From: an uncultured SAR86 cluster bacterium
GTDB lineage: Bacteria > Pseudomonadota > Gammaproteobacteria > Magnimaribacterales > Magnimaribacteraceae
Length of the DNA stretch: 50,213 nt
Assembly (NCBI GenBank): GCA_902537425.1
Contig: CACBBD010000009.1
Location: 1-50,213 of the forward strand
Direction of reading: 5' to 3'
Shown: positions 26,977 to 35,622 of the stretch, piece after piece
Numbering within the stretch: position 1 is the stretch's first letter
How the letters are laid out: each line of letters opens with the position of its first letter
Notes under the pieces: model-generated
Told to the model about the DNA's origin: nothing
Database searches by the model: none
What the model saw: the letters and a program-made list of their open reading frames with translations, nothing else
Made by a program: the position numbers and the translations under genes

Positions 26977-28566
26977 ATGAATCAAAATTTAAATAATGCC
27001 TCAACTTCTATGATTGGACCTAAGAAGGCAAAATTTTTAGGTTTAGACATCAATTTTCCTGTTTTCTTAATCAGCTCTGGGTTGGCAACTCTTTTTTCTT
27101 GCTTGGTATTAATTTTCCCAGAAGCTTCAAATATCTTTCTTTCAAGAAGTAAACAATTTGTTGTCAGTCAGTTTGATACTTTATTTACAGTTTCAATGTT
27201 GACTTTTACTTTCATAATTTTCTTCTTAATTGTTTCCCCTTTTGGAAAGATTAAACTCGGTGGAAAAGATACATCTCCAGAATTTAGTTTTTTATCATGG
27301 ATTTGCATGTTATTCGCGGCAGGTGTGGGTATAGGAATGACTTTTTATGGAGCCGCCGAACCTCTTTCATACTATACAGGAGTCTTTGGAACGCCATTAA
27401 ATGTTGCTCCTGAGACTGAAGAAGCGCGGAGGCTAGCATTTAGCGCTACAATTTTTCATTGGGGTATCAATGGATGGTCTGTTTATGCAATCATAGGACT
27501 GTCACTTGCATTCTTTTGTTATAACTGGAAATTACCTTTAACTATTCGTTCAATATTCTTCCCTCTTCTTGGTGATAAAATTTGGGGATGGCAAGGAGAC
27601 TTTATAGACATAATAGCTGTTTTAGCTACTTTATTTGGTTTAGCTACTTCCTTAGGCTTAGGTGCACAACAAGCATCTTCTGGTTTATTTTATTTATTCA
27701 ACTTACCTAATAATTTAGTCAGTCAATCTTTGGTCATTATTTTTATCACCTCTGTGGCAATTTTTTCGGTTTACAGAGGTCTCGATAAAGGAGTACGTAT
27801 ATTAAGTAATTTAAATATAGCCTTAGCTTTATTGTTATTACTATTTGTGACTCTCGTTGGACCAACATATCAAATAATTTCTTCTTATGGGATGAATTTA
27901 ATAGCATATTTTCAGGATATATTTCCTTTAAGTAACTGGAATAGATCTGAGGATCGTGATTGGTATCAAGATTGGACAATATTTTATTGGGCCTGGTGGA
28001 TATCTTGGTCTCCTTTTGTGGGAATGTTTATTGCACGAATTTCTAAAGGAAGAACGATTAGGGAATTTTTAACTGTAGTCATGTTTGTACCTCTAATATT
28101 TAATTTAATATGGTTCTCTTCATTTGGCGGAGTAGCAATTTTTCAATTTGAAGAAGGAATAGGTAGGTTAAGTGAGCCCGTAAGTGATATTTCCCTTGTA
28201 CTTTTTTATATGTTGGACAATTTATTCTTACCCACTTTCACAAGCTTATTTGCTCTCTTTATGTTGGTTCTCTTTTTTGTGACCTCATCTGATTCAGGCT
28301 CTTTGGTCATTGATACGATAACTTCTGGAGGGCAAGATAATAATTCAAGTAAACAAAGAGTAATCTGGGCAATAATTCAGGGCTTAATTGCGATAGTGTT
28401 ATTAGTTGGAGGAGGTTCTTATGCTTTATCAGCAATTCAGTCGGGCGCAATATCAATGGCATTGCCATTTGTATTTATATTGATAGCTGCAACATTTAGT
28501 TTGTTGCGAGGAGTGTTCATAGAACTATACGATTCAAAAAAAATGGAAGATTTACATGGAAGATAA
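26977..28566 (+). CDS. BCCT-family transporter (betaine/choline/carnitine type)
   Basis: A 529-residue protein with about 12 transmembrane helices. AAGVGIGMTFYGAAEPLSYY, near residues 110-128, is the helix 3 glycine motif and following conserved segment. The tryptophan-rich helix 8 motif, near 333-349, includes YWAWWISWSPFVG. These define the BCCT family, which takes up quaternary ammonium or sulfonium compounds such as glycine betaine, choline or DMSP. There is no long charged C-terminal osmosensor tail, so substrate supply may matter more than osmotic activation. Its last 11 bases overlap the marR-like gene, pointing to co-regulation. Confidence 0.93.
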   Translation: MNQNLNNASTSMIGPKKAKFLGLDINFPVFLISSGLATLFSCLVLIFPEASNIFLSRSKQFVVSQFDTLFTVSMLTFTFIIFFLIVSPFGKIKLGGKDTSPEFSFLSWICMLFAAGVGIGMTFYGAAEPLSYYTGVFGTPLNVAPETEEARRLAFSATIFHWGINGWSVYAIIGLSLAFFCYNWKLPLTIRSIFFPLLGDKIWGWQGDFIDIIAVLATLFGLATSLGLGAQQASSGLFYLFNLPNNLVSQSLVIIFITSVAIFSVYRGLDKGVRILSNLNIALALLLLLFVTLVGPTYQIISSYGMNLIAYFQDIFPLSNWNRSEDRDWYQDWTIFYWAWWISWSPFVGMFIARISKGRTIREFLTVVMFVPLIFNLIWFSSFGGVAIFQFEEGIGRLSEPVSDISLVLFYMLDNLFLPTFTSLFALFMLVLFFVTSSDSGSLVIDTITSGGQDNNSSKQRVIWAIIQGLIAIVLLVGGGSYALSAIQSGAISMALPFVFILIAATFSLLRGVFIELYDSKKMEDLHGR

Positions 28567-29059
28567 TCATCTAGAAGAAGCGCTAGTCGCAATTAGGCGG
28601 GTAATGAGAGCTACTGAAATAAATTCATTGTCTTTAGCAAAAAAATCTCAGCTTACCCCAACGCAACACATTGTTCTGCAGATCATTGCTAACAAGAAAC
28701 ACACCACACCAAGTCATATTTCATATATAACAACTTTAAGACACACAACCATTGCAACGGTCATCAATAAACTTCTATCTAGAGACCTTATTACAAGAGA
28801 GAAGGGAATAAACGATAAAAGAATTCAATATTTAAATATCACTGAAGAAGGACTGAAGATACTCAAATCATCGCCAGATGTTTTACAAGATAAATTCAAA
28901 GAACAATTTTCCAGCTTAAATGACTGGGAGCAAAGCATGATCGTGTCATGCTTACAGAGGGTAGCAAGATTTATAGATGCAGAAGAAATAGATGCTGCAC
29001 CGATTTTAGATTATGGCGGCTTAAATGAAGAGCCGGAAGAATATCTGAATGAAGAATAA
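28556..29059 (+). CDS. MarR-family transcriptional regulator
   Basis: A 167-residue winged-helix regulator. The DNA-binding core reads TPSHISYITTLRHTTIATVINKL (in two parts: recognition helix and the one before it), followed by the wing LITREKGINDKRIQYLNITEEG, both typical of MarR proteins. The N- and C-terminal helices would form the dimer interface; the acidic C-terminal tail (EEPEEYLNEE) is longer than in most members. The start overlaps the BCCT gene by 11 bases, so it most likely controls that transporter in response to a small ligand. No operator could be picked out. Confidence 0.92.
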   Translation: MEDNHLEEALVAIRRVMRATEINSLSLAKKSQLTPTQHIVLQIIANKKHTTPSHISYITTLRHTTIATVINKLLSRDLITREKGINDKRIQYLNITEEGLKILKSSPDVLQDKFKEQFSSLNDWEQSMIVSCLQRVARFIDAEEIDAAPILDYGGLNEEPEEYLNEE

Positions 29060-29074
29060 TCTCCGTTAAACAAA

Positions 29075-30311
29075 ATGAAGTTTCTTAAAATTTATATCTT
29101 TTTTATCTGCAGGATTGATCTTTAATTTAGGCTCCGAAGAGAATAAATTTAAATTGAGTGATATAAAAAAAATTATAGAGAAGGATCTCATAAAGTGGGA
29201 TTCTATTAAGCTTCATAGAACAGGTACTGAGGGTGATAATGAAACTGCTTATTGGCTGGCCAGTGAGATAAATAAATGTGGACTTACTGCAGAAGTTGAT
29301 TCATTTAATTTTATTAAGCGAACTCCCGGCAAATGTGAGGTTACCAATGGTACTCATACTGCAACTGGATTGCCCATGTTTGATGGAGGAAGTACTTCTT
29401 CGATTGGAATTAAAGGCCCACACGGTTCCTTGAATACTGATGATGTAATTGCAATAACTCAATATGGCTCTTCAACTGATGACGAGCTGTCTAAAAATCT
29501 AAATGAAGCAAGAAAAAAAAATAAACATCCTGCAATTGTCGCTGTAGCCGATGTTTATCCTAATATTCCAGGACTTGCTGTCCTTAATGCTGAGTCTTAT
29601 AGAAATCCATATGGACCACCTGTCCTTCAAGTAGCGACGCAAGAGGGAGAGTGGCTCATGCGATTAAAAGAAGATGAAAAGATTACCGTATCTGTTGAAT
29701 TAATTGAAAAAAAATCTGACGCTATAAATGTTCAAGCCATGATAAAGGGAAAAGATAGATCGCTTAGTCCTTTAGTTGTGATGACACCGAAGAGTGGCTG
29801 GTGGACTTGCACTTCAGAAAGAGGAGGCGGGATAATTATTTGGCTAAATGCGTTGAGATATCTATCTAAAAATCAGCCCAACCGCAATGTACTATTTACT
29901 GCAAATACAGGGCACGAATTAAGTCATCTAGGATTGGATCATTTTTTAAAAAAAAATCCGTCATTAGTTAAAGATGCTTTTTCATGGGTCCATCTAGGAG
30001 CTAATTTTGCTGCTAAAGAGGGTCAGGTATTATGGCAAGCTTCTGATGATGAATATATGGAAAAAGGCTTGGAGCAACTAAAGACTTTAAAATTAGATGA
30101 AATCATATCTTGGCCCTCATCATCTAGGCCACTAGGAGAAGCAAGAAATATCTATGATGGGGGTGGCAAATTTATTTCATTACTTGGAAGCAATCCTTTA
30201 TTTCATCATCCTAAAGATATATGGCCAGACTCTATAGATATGAAAAAGTTGATCAAACTTAATTCTTTTATGATGAAAATGATTATTGATATGTCTAATT
30301 CTTATGAATAA
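29075..30311 (+). pseudogene. M28-like peptidase with apparent single-base frameshift in the signal peptide
   Basis: The main frame (TTG 29115 to 30311, 398 residues) has the M28 plan: HRTGTEGDNETAYWLA near 34-49, then FTANTGHELSHLGLDHF near 261-277. Upstream, ATG 29075 starts MKFLKIYIFF in another frame and stops at 29125. Removing one T from the T6 tract at 29099-29104 would join the two as MKFLKIYIFLSAGLIFNLGS, a normal signal peptide. So this is either a sequencing slip, a phase-variable tract, or a gene that has lost export. The usual zinc ligand motif (GHxDS) is replaced by TPKSGWW at 224-230; Glu268 remains. Activity as a metallopeptidase is uncertain. Confidence 0.72.
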
Positions 30312-30394
30312 GAAACTTTTATTATTTATGAACATTGTTAAGCTTCTAGCGTATTGCATATGACATTGATGACAATCGATTTGAGAGAGATTTT

Positions 30395-30775
30395 ATGAAT
30401 AATAATGTGTACAAAATATTAAGAGAATATGAATGGGAAGAGGCTAAAGAATCAGGTCAAATTACTACAGCTTTAGATAAGAAAGATGGATTTATACATT
30501 TATCAACTGCTCCTCAATTGGCTGCCACATTAGATTTTTTCTTCAAGGACTCACACTCTCTTCATCTCTTGCAACTAAATTTAGATAAGATAGATGAAAC
30601 TCAACTAATTTACGAATCTTCTTTTCCTAATGCAGGGAAACGAAAGAGTGCTTTTCCTCATCTTTACTCTCAATTAATGATTAATCAAATATTAGAAAGT
30701 TGGAACATAAAAAGAGGAAGTTTTAGTCTTCCCGAAGCAGTTCTGCTTCAAGCAGAAAATCTAATTGAAGAATAA
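30395..30775 (+). CDS. DUF952 family protein
   Basis: A 126-residue protein. The motifs DGFIHLSTAPQ near the start and FPHLYSQL near 88-95 are the signature of DUF952, a small cytosolic family of unknown function with a fold resembling ADP-ribosyltransferases in some descriptions. Length fits the family (about 110-130). The start is preceded by GAGAGATTTT. It is the last plus-strand gene before the tRNA/birA inversion. Family assignment is from motif memory. Confidence 0.82.
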   Translation: MNNNVYKILREYEWEEAKESGQITTALDKKDGFIHLSTAPQLAATLDFFFKDSHSLHLLQLNLDKIDETQLIYESSFPNAGKRKSAFPHLYSQLMINQILESWNIKRGSFSLPEAVLLQAENLIEE

Positions 30776-30785
30776 AAAACTTTTT

Positions 30786-30802
30786 CTCCATCATAAATGG
30801 AG
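30786..30802 (-). terminator. Terminator-like hairpin at the 3' end of tRNA-Thr(TGT)
   Basis: CTCCAT/ATGGAG pairs across a 5-base loop, and the pairing includes the encoded CCA end of the tRNA. On the minus strand it is followed by AAAAAG and then T6, so the T-run is not adjacent and termination is uncertain. It could also affect 3'-end processing. Confidence 0.35.
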
Positions 30803-30873
30803 CTGGCGATAGGATTTGAACCTACGACCTGCTGATTACAAATCAGCTGCTCTACCAACTGAGCTACGCCAGC
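30798..30873 (-). tRNA. tRNA-Thr (anticodon TGT)
   Basis: A complete 76-base cloverleaf on the minus strand: acceptor GCTGGCG/CGCCAGC, D stem GCTC/GAGC, anticodon stem GCTGA/TCAGC around loop TTTGTAA, T arm with GGTTCAAATCC, discriminator T and encoded CCA. It lies 10 bases downstream of birA and may be cut from the birA transcript. In E. coli the equivalent thrU heads the thrU-tyrU-glyT-thrT-tufB cluster on the other orientation relative to tuf. Confidence 0.97.
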
Positions 30874-30883
30874 GCGCAAAGCA

Positions 30884-31687
30884 TTATAGTTCTCTTATCG
30901 AAACTTCGCCATAACGAAGAGTAAGATATTCTGAACCAGCTCTGACTAGCATTTCTCCTTTGTCATTAACACCTAAGACATCTACTGTTTTATCAATGCC
31001 TCCAATATTTACACTACATTTTTTCCCTGCGAGCATGTCGAATGATTCATAATCAGATTTATAGGCCTTAAAACCTTCCTTGATAAATATAGAAGTGAGT
31101 TGAAGTACCTTATTGACAATATTCCCTATAATTTCATTTCTATTATTTTTTGAGTTAGTCACTTCGTCTAAAGTAATCCAAGACTGATCAATCTCTTTAC
31201 CTTCTTCCTCAGTCATATGTACATTTATGCCTATACCTATTACAACTCCTATTTTATTATTTATATCAATAGTTTCGATCAAGATTCCTGACAACTTCTT
31301 GTTTTTGATCAATAAGTCATTAGGCCACTTGATGCCAACTTTATTTTGAGTAAATTTATTAAGGCTTGATGCAAGAACAGTTCCAATAGCTAGACTTAGT
31401 CCATCGAGCTGAAAATGTTTCAAGTTAGACAGCCATCCAATGGAAAGATATATGTTTTTTCCTTTTGGACTAATCCATCGCTTGCCATTTCTGCCTTTAC
31501 CTGTAATTTGTTGTTCTGAGGTGTGGATTGATAAAAGAGTTGATTGCCCTAATAGGTGATTCTTTGCATCATCGTTAGTGGACCCTGTAGATTGTGATAC
31601 CAATATTTCAATATTTGAATCTAAAGGATCTGTATCTAAGAAATCCGTTATTAAGTCTGCATCTAGAGAAATAAAATTGTCGTTCAT
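30884..31687 (-). CDS. birA: Biotin-[acetyl-CoA carboxylase] ligase, without DNA-binding domain
   Basis: A 267-residue biotin protein ligase that activates biotin as biotinyl-AMP and attaches it to the carboxylase carrier protein. SQSTGSTND (31-39) and GKGRNGKRW (63-71) form the biotin and ATP loops. KWPND (120-124) and LSGILIE follow, and a small C-terminal SH3-like domain ends the protein. Only about 30 residues precede the catalytic core, so the helix-turn-helix repressor domain of E. coli BirA (321 residues) is missing and biotin-operon repression is unlikely. The neighbouring tRNAs and tuf repeat the birA-thrU-tyrU-tuf context of E. coli. Confidence 0.94.
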   Translation of the reverse strand: MNDNFISLDADLITDFLDTDPLDSNIEILVSQSTGSTNDDAKNHLLGQSTLLSIHTSEQQITGKGRNGKRWISPKGKNIYLSIGWLSNLKHFQLDGLSLAIGTVLASSLNKFTQNKVGIKWPNDLLIKNKKLSGILIETIDINNKIGVVIGIGINVHMTEEEGKEIDQSWITLDEVTNSKNNRNEIIGNIVNKVLQLTSIFIKEGFKAYKSDYESFDMLAGKKCSVNIGGIDKTVDVLGVNDKGEMLVRAGSEYLTLRYGEVSIREL

Positions 31688-31721
31688 AACCTCAAAATTT
31701 TCTAAATTTAACCAATTTAAG

Positions 31722-31750
31722 TTGACATAGTAAGCTTGCAGTTACAGAAT
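31722..31750 (+). promoter_or_regulatory. Promoter of tRNA-Tyr
   Basis: A perfect TTGACA at 31722 and CAGAAT at 31745, 17 bases apart, are followed by a GC-rich discriminator (TGCGCGC). That layout is typical of growth-rate-controlled tRNA promoters. The predicted start is near 31757, about 22 bases before the tRNA. Confidence 0.75.
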
Positions 31751-31778
31751 TGCGCGCTGTTTTTTGACCTAATTTATA

Positions 31779-31863
<85 letters not shown>

Positions 31864-31895
31864 CTAAAAAATCTCTCCAAAAGATGCGAAAACAC

Positions 31896-31924
31896 TTGCA
31901 TTAGAGGTCTAAAAATACTATAAA
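31896..31924 (+). promoter_or_regulatory. Promoter of the tRNA-Thr(GGT)-tuf unit
   Basis: TTGCAT at 31896 and TATAAA at 31919, 17 bases apart, are followed by the GC-rich AGCGCTCCGAG. The predicted start is near 31931, leaving a leader of about 110 bases before the tRNA. The 178-base gap 31864-32041 contains no tRNA-Gly. Confidence 0.7.
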
Positions 31925-32022
31925 AGCGCTCCGAGCTTTGGGTTGTAGATTTATTTCGTTAAATTTTATAGATTTTTCTTTTCTCTGTTTATCAGAAAAA
32001 ACTCCCTACACTCCAAAAAAAC

Positions 32023-32041
32023 AGCAAAAATATAGATTTTT

Positions 32042-32044
<3 letters not shown>
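32023..32044 (+). repeat. Perfect inverted repeat across the 5' end of tRNA-Thr(GGT)
   Basis: AGCAAAAAT and ATTTTTGCT form a perfect 9-base-pair stem with the 4-base loop ATAG. The last three bases (GCT) are the first three of the mature tRNA. There is no T-tract after it, so it is not a terminator. It could shape the tRNA precursor or be a DNA-binding site. Confidence 0.6.
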
Positions 32045-32117
<73 letters not shown>

Positions 32118-32148
32118 GGTAATAATAATTTAATTTTAGGGAAAAAAA

Positions 32149-33333
32149 ATGGCTAAAGAAAAATTTGAAAGAACCAAACCCCATGTCAATGTAGGAACAA
32201 TTGGACACGTTGATCACGGTAAAACAACTTTAACTGCTGCGATAACGAAAGTTCAAGCTGAAGCTTTAGGTGGAGAGGCAATTGCCTTTGATGGTATCGA
32301 TAATGCACCAGAAGAAAAAGAACGTGGTATTACCATATCTACCTCTCATGTTGAATATGATTCTGAATCTAGACATTATGCTCACGTAGACTGTCCTGGT
32401 CACGCAGACTACATTAAAAACATGATCACAGGTGCCGCTCAAATGGACGGTGCGATACTCGTAGTGAATGCTGCCGACGGTCCAATGCCTCAAACAAGAG
32501 AGCACATACTTTTAGCTAGACAGGTAGGAGTACCTCATATAGTAGTATTCTTAAACAAAGCTGACATGGTAGATGATGCAGAATTAATTGAATTAGTTGA
32601 AATGGAAGTAAGAGAACTATTAACAGAGTATGACTTCCCTGGTGATGATACACCTGTAATCGTAGGATCTGCATTGAAAGCTCTAGAAGGAGATGCAGAA
32701 TATGCAGCAAAAATTCAAGAGCTTGTGCAAGCGCTAGACGATTTTGTTCCTGAACCAACAAGAGAGACGGACAAACCTTTCTTAATGCCCATTGAAGACA
32801 TATTCACCATTCAAGGACGTGGAACTGTTGTAACTGGCAGAATCGAAAGAGGTGAAATAAAAGTTAATGAAGAGATAGAAATCGTTGGTATACGTGAAAC
32901 TCAAAAGACTGTTTGCACTGGTGTTGAAATGTTCAGAAAACTCTTAGACGAAGGTAAGGCAGGAGAAAATGTCGGTATTCTTCTTAGAGGAACTGAGAGA
33001 GATGCTGTAGAAAGAGGACAGGTTCTCACTAAGCCAGGAGCTATTAATCCTCACACAAAGTTTGAAGCAACAGTATATGTTTTATCCAAAGAAGAAGGCG
33101 GAAGACACACACCTTTCTTCAAAGGATATAGACCTCAATTCTATGTAAGAACTACTGATGTAACAGGAGCCGTAGAGCTTCCTGACGGAGTTGAAATGGT
33201 CATGCCTGGAGACAATATAGATATGACTGTTGAACTAATTTCTCCAATTGCGATGGAAGATGGAATGAATTTCGCAATAAGAGAGGGTGGAAGAACGGTC
33301 GGTTCTGGAGTAGTTACTAAAATTATTGAATAG
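32149..33333 (+). CDS. tuf: Elongation factor Tu
   Basis: A 394-residue GTPase that delivers aminoacyl-tRNA to the ribosome, full length for bacterial EF-Tu. GHVDHGKTT is the P-loop, DCPGHADY the G3 motif and NKADMVD the G4 motif, followed by the two beta-barrel domains. It lies between tRNA-Thr(GGT) and tRNA-Trp, equivalent to tufB of E. coli. The second tuf usually found between fusA and rpsJ is absent from this window, so this may be the only copy. The ribosome-binding site is weak (AGGGAAAAAAA before ATG). Confidence 0.99.
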   Translation: MAKEKFERTKPHVNVGTIGHVDHGKTTLTAAITKVQAEALGGEAIAFDGIDNAPEEKERGITISTSHVEYDSESRHYAHVDCPGHADYIKNMITGAAQMDGAILVVNAADGPMPQTREHILLARQVGVPHIVVFLNKADMVDDAELIELVEMEVRELLTEYDFPGDDTPVIVGSALKALEGDAEYAAKIQELVQALDDFVPEPTRETDKPFLMPIEDIFTIQGRGTVVTGRIERGEIKVNEEIEIVGIRETQKTVCTGVEMFRKLLDEGKAGENVGILLRGTERDAVERGQVLTKPGAINPHTKFEATVYVLSKEEGGRHTPFFKGYRPQFYVRTTDVTGAVELPDGVEMVMPGDNIDMTVELISPIAMEDGMNFAIREGGRTVGSGVVTKIIE

Positions 33334-33334
33334 T

Positions 33335-33410
33335 AGGCCAGTAGCTCAATTGGCAGAGCGACGGTCTCCAAAACCGTAGGTTGGGGGTTCGATTCCCTCC
33401 TGGCCTGCCA
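33335..33410 (+). tRNA. tRNA-Trp (anticodon CCA)
   Basis: A 76-base cloverleaf starting one base after the tuf stop codon: acceptor AGGCCAG/CTGGCCT, anticodon stem ACGGT/ACCGT around CTCCAAA, T arm with GGTTCGATTCC, discriminator G and encoded CCA. A tRNA-Trp between tuf and secE is a known gammaproteobacterial arrangement, as in Pseudomonas. The tRNA must be cut out of the tuf-secE transcript. Confidence 0.98.
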
Positions 33411-33437
33411 CTCAGCCAAAGAGTTTAGCCTTATAAA

Positions 33438-33794
33438 ATGAGAAATAGTATAAGAATGCAAAATTATATCCGTTGGATTGTTGGACTCACTGTTGTGGGA
33501 CTCGCCGTATACGGTAATTCTTATTATTTTCAAGAACCGCTTCTTTACAGAGTAATAGGAGTGATCGTTGTATCCTGTTTAGGTCTCTTTATCTTAACTA
33601 CAACTCAAGAAGGTAAAGAGGCCCTCAAGACTGTAATAGATTCAAGGACTGAGATTCGAAGAGTAGTTTGGCCTACTAGAACAGAAACAACTCAAACTAC
33701 TCTCATCGTCTTGGTAGCAATAACAATAGCAGCTCTTATACTCTGGGGACTTGATTCCTTGTTTGGTTGGGCAACAGCAATTTTATTAGGATAA
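33438..33794 (+). CDS. secE: Preprotein translocase subunit SecE
   Basis: A 118-residue inner-membrane protein of the SecYEG channel. Two N-terminal hydrophobic helices (about 9-27 and 36-54) precede the conserved amphipathic segment (about 64-82: [16 protein letters not shown]), and a third helix follows. The three-helix plan is the gammaproteobacterial form. ATG 33438 is used here; an in-frame ATG at 33456 would shorten it by six residues. The nusG start is 2 bases after its stop, so translation is coupled. Confidence 0.95.
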   Translation: MRNSIRMQNYIRWIVGLTVVGLAVYGNSYYFQEPLLYRVIGVIVVSCLGLFILTTTQEGKEALKTVIDSRTEIRRVVWPTRTETTQTTLIVLVAITIAALILWGLDSLFGWATAILLG

Positions 33795-33796
33795 AC

Positions 33797-34330
33797 ATGG
33801 AAAAACAGTGGTATGTAATACATGCTTATTCTGGATATGAGAATAAAGTTAGAGAAGCTTTAATTGAGAGGATAGAAAGATTGGGAATGAATGATTTATT
33901 TGGAGAGATTATGGTTCCATCCGAAGAAGTCGTTGAAATGAAAGGCGGTCAAGAGAGGAAAACTCAAAGGAAATTCTTCCCTGGTTACGTTTTGGTAAAT
34001 ATGGAACTAAACGATGATAGTTGGCACCTCGTCAAAGATACTCCTCGTGTAATGGGGTTCATAGGAGGTACGAAAGAAAAACCATCTCCTCTTTCAAATG
34101 TTGAGGCACAAGGAATTATGCAACAACTTGAGCAGGGATCAGACATCACCAAACCTAAAGTATCTTTTGAACCAGGTGAAATGGTAAGAGTAGTCGATGG
34201 ACCTTTTAATGACTTCAGTGGAGTCGTTGAAGAAGTTAATTACGAGAAAAGTAAGGTTAGAGTCGCTGTGTTGATTTTTGGTCGATCAACACCTGTTGAA
34301 TTGCAATTCAATCAAATCGAGAAAGGATAA
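33797..34330 (+). CDS. nusG: Transcription termination/antitermination factor NusG
   Basis: A 177-residue protein that binds RNA polymerase and couples it to Rho or the ribosome. The NGN domain opens with [18 protein letters not shown] and includes FFPGYVLV. The C-terminal KOW domain has [21 protein letters not shown]. The true start is ATG 33797, preceded by TTAGGATAAAC; a longer in-frame TTG start inside secE adds residues that do not belong to the family. It overlaps rplK by one base (TAATG). Confidence 0.98.
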   Translation: MEKQWYVIHAYSGYENKVREALIERIERLGMNDLFGEIMVPSEEVVEMKGGQERKTQRKFFPGYVLVNMELNDDSWHLVKDTPRVMGFIGGTKEKPSPLSNVEAQGIMQQLEQGSDITKPKVSFEPGEMVRVVDGPFNDFSGVVEEVNYEKSKVRVAVLIFGRSTPVELQFNQIEKG

Positions 34331-34758
34331 TGGCAAAAGAAATAGATACATATGTAAAACTCCAAGTACCTGCTGGTCAAGCTTCACCAAGTCCACCTGT
34401 CGGTCCTGCATTAGGCCAACATGGATTACCTCTAATGGATTTCTGCAATGCATTTAATGCAAGAACTAAAGACTTAGAACAGGGATTACCTTGTCCTGTA
34501 GTCATAACAGTTTATGAAGATAAAAGTTTCGACTTTATTATAAAGACTACACCAGCATCAGTACTTATTAAAAAAGCTGCAGGTATTAAATCAGGAAGCG
34601 GAACTCCCAATAGTGTAAAAGTTGGAAAGGTAACAAGAGCACAATTAGAAGAAATTGCAAAAATAAAAGATCCTGACCTTACTGCCGCTGATATGGATGC
34701 TGCCGTAAGAACATTATCAGGAAGTGCTCGAAGCGCTGGTATAGAAGTAGAAGGTTAA
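34330..34758 (+). CDS. rplK: Ribosomal protein L11
   Basis: A 142-residue 50S protein of the GTPase-associated centre, normal length. The proline-rich N-terminal segment [16 protein letters not shown] and the RNA-binding C-terminal domain (KIKDPDL...[13 protein letters not shown]-like end) are present. The upstream AAAGGATA is the ribosome-binding site. It is translationally coupled to nusG and followed 1 base later by rplA; L1 is expected to regulate the pair. Confidence 0.98.
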   Translation: MAKEIDTYVKLQVPAGQASPSPPVGPALGQHGLPLMDFCNAFNARTKDLEQGLPCPVVITVYEDKSFDFIIKTTPASVLIKKAAGIKSGSGTPNSVKVGKVTRAQLEEIAKIKDPDLTAADMDAAVRTLSGSARSAGIEVEG

Positions 34759-34759
34759 T

Positions 34760-35446
34760 ATGACTCAGAGTAAAAGAAAACAATACATCAATTCTTTAGA
34801 AGAAAGAAAATATAATGTTTCAGAGGCAATGGAATTTATTCAAGCATCTCCTAAAGTTAAGTTCAATGAATCAATTGATGTAGCCATTAATTTGGGTGTA
34901 GATCCCACTAAGTCAGATCAAAATGTTAGAGGTGCTACAACTTTACCAGCAGGTTCAGGAAAGCCTTGTAGAGTAGCTGTTTTTGTAGAGGGCGATCAAG
35001 CTAATGCCGCTAAGGAAGCCGGTGCTGATACTGTCGGCATGGAAGACCTTGCAGAAGAAATTAAAAAAGGCGAAGTTGAATATGATGTCATTATAGCTAC
35101 GCCGGATACAATGAAAATTGTTAGTCCTCTAGGAAAAGTCTTGGGTCCAAAAGGAACTATGCCTAATCCTAAAACAGGTACAGTCACTAAAGACGTAGCT
35201 TCTGCAGTGAAAAATGCTAAAGCAGGGCAAATTAGATATAGAGCTGATAAAGGTGCAATTATCCATGGAAGAATAGGGGACATAAGCTATACACCTGAAC
35301 AGATTAAACAGAACTTAGAAACGCTTTTAGACGACTTGAAGAGAAATAAGCCTCCTTCAGCTAAAGGTGTTTTTATTAAAAAAGCAACTCTCTCTTCCAC
35401 CATGGGGGCTGGAGTTGAAATTGATTTATCTTCTTTAGTCTTTTAA
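34760..35446 (+). CDS. rplA: Ribosomal protein L1
   Basis: A 228-residue protein of the 50S L1 stalk and, in other bacteria, translational repressor of rplK-rpl[13 protein letters not shown], then [15 protein letters not shown] in the middle domain and the C-terminal [15 protein letters not shown] are family hallmarks. GAAGGTTA precedes ATG. Confidence 0.98.
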   Translation: MTQSKRKQYINSLEERKYNVSEAMEFIQASPKVKFNESIDVAINLGVDPTKSDQNVRGATTLPAGSGKPCRVAVFVEGDQANAAKEAGADTVGMEDLAEEIKKGEVEYDVIIATPDTMKIVSPLGKVLGPKGTMPNPKTGTVTKDVASAVKNAKAGQIRYRADKGAIIHGRIGDISYTPEQIKQNLETLLDDLKRNKPPSAKGVFIKKATLSSTMGAGVEIDLSSLVF

Positions 35447-35459
35447 AGATTATCAAAGA

Positions 35460-35622
35460 TAAAAGGTTTCTTCAGTATGGTGCGATTATTCGCTCATCGA
35501 AGACCGTAGGTGCGAGGAAAGGTTCCTTGCTTAATTATTTTGACCTACGTAGATGGTAATTGACTGCTTGCAGTCATAGCCAAAAAGATAATACCAATTA
35601 CTGGTATTCGGAGGATAGGAAG
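35460..35622 (+). promoter_or_regulatory. L10 leader: autoregulatory RNA before rplJ-rplL
   Basis: The 176-base rplA-rplJ gap folds into several stems. An outer stem CGTAGGT/ACCTACG (35505-35511 with 35543-35549) encloses GCGAGGAA/TTCCTTGC (35512-35519 with 35523-35530). Then come TGACTGC/GCAGTCA (35561-35576) and ATACCA/TGGTAT (35591-35607), the last just before the GGAGG ribosome-binding site. The GACCGTAGGTG segment is the conserved part of L10 leaders, where the L10-L7/L12 complex binds and represses translation. Confidence 0.8.

Noticed and set aside
31864-32041. Possible tRNA-Gly between tRNA-Tyr and tRNA-Thr(GGT)
   Set aside because: No acceptor/T-arm pair or GGTTC-like T loop could be found; the gap holds a promoter, an AT-rich leader and a hairpin.
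31967-32041. Direct repeat TATAGATTTTT (31967 and 32031)
   Set aside because: The 11-base match is in very AT-rich DNA; the second copy is better explained as part of the perfect inverted repeat.
33767-33796. N-terminal extension of nusG inside secE
   Set aside because: The added residues are not part of the NusG family, and ATG 33797 has a good ribosome-binding site.
35560-35622. N-terminal extension of rplJ
   Set aside because: It would translate the L10 leader hairpins, and a GGAGG site points to ATG 35623.
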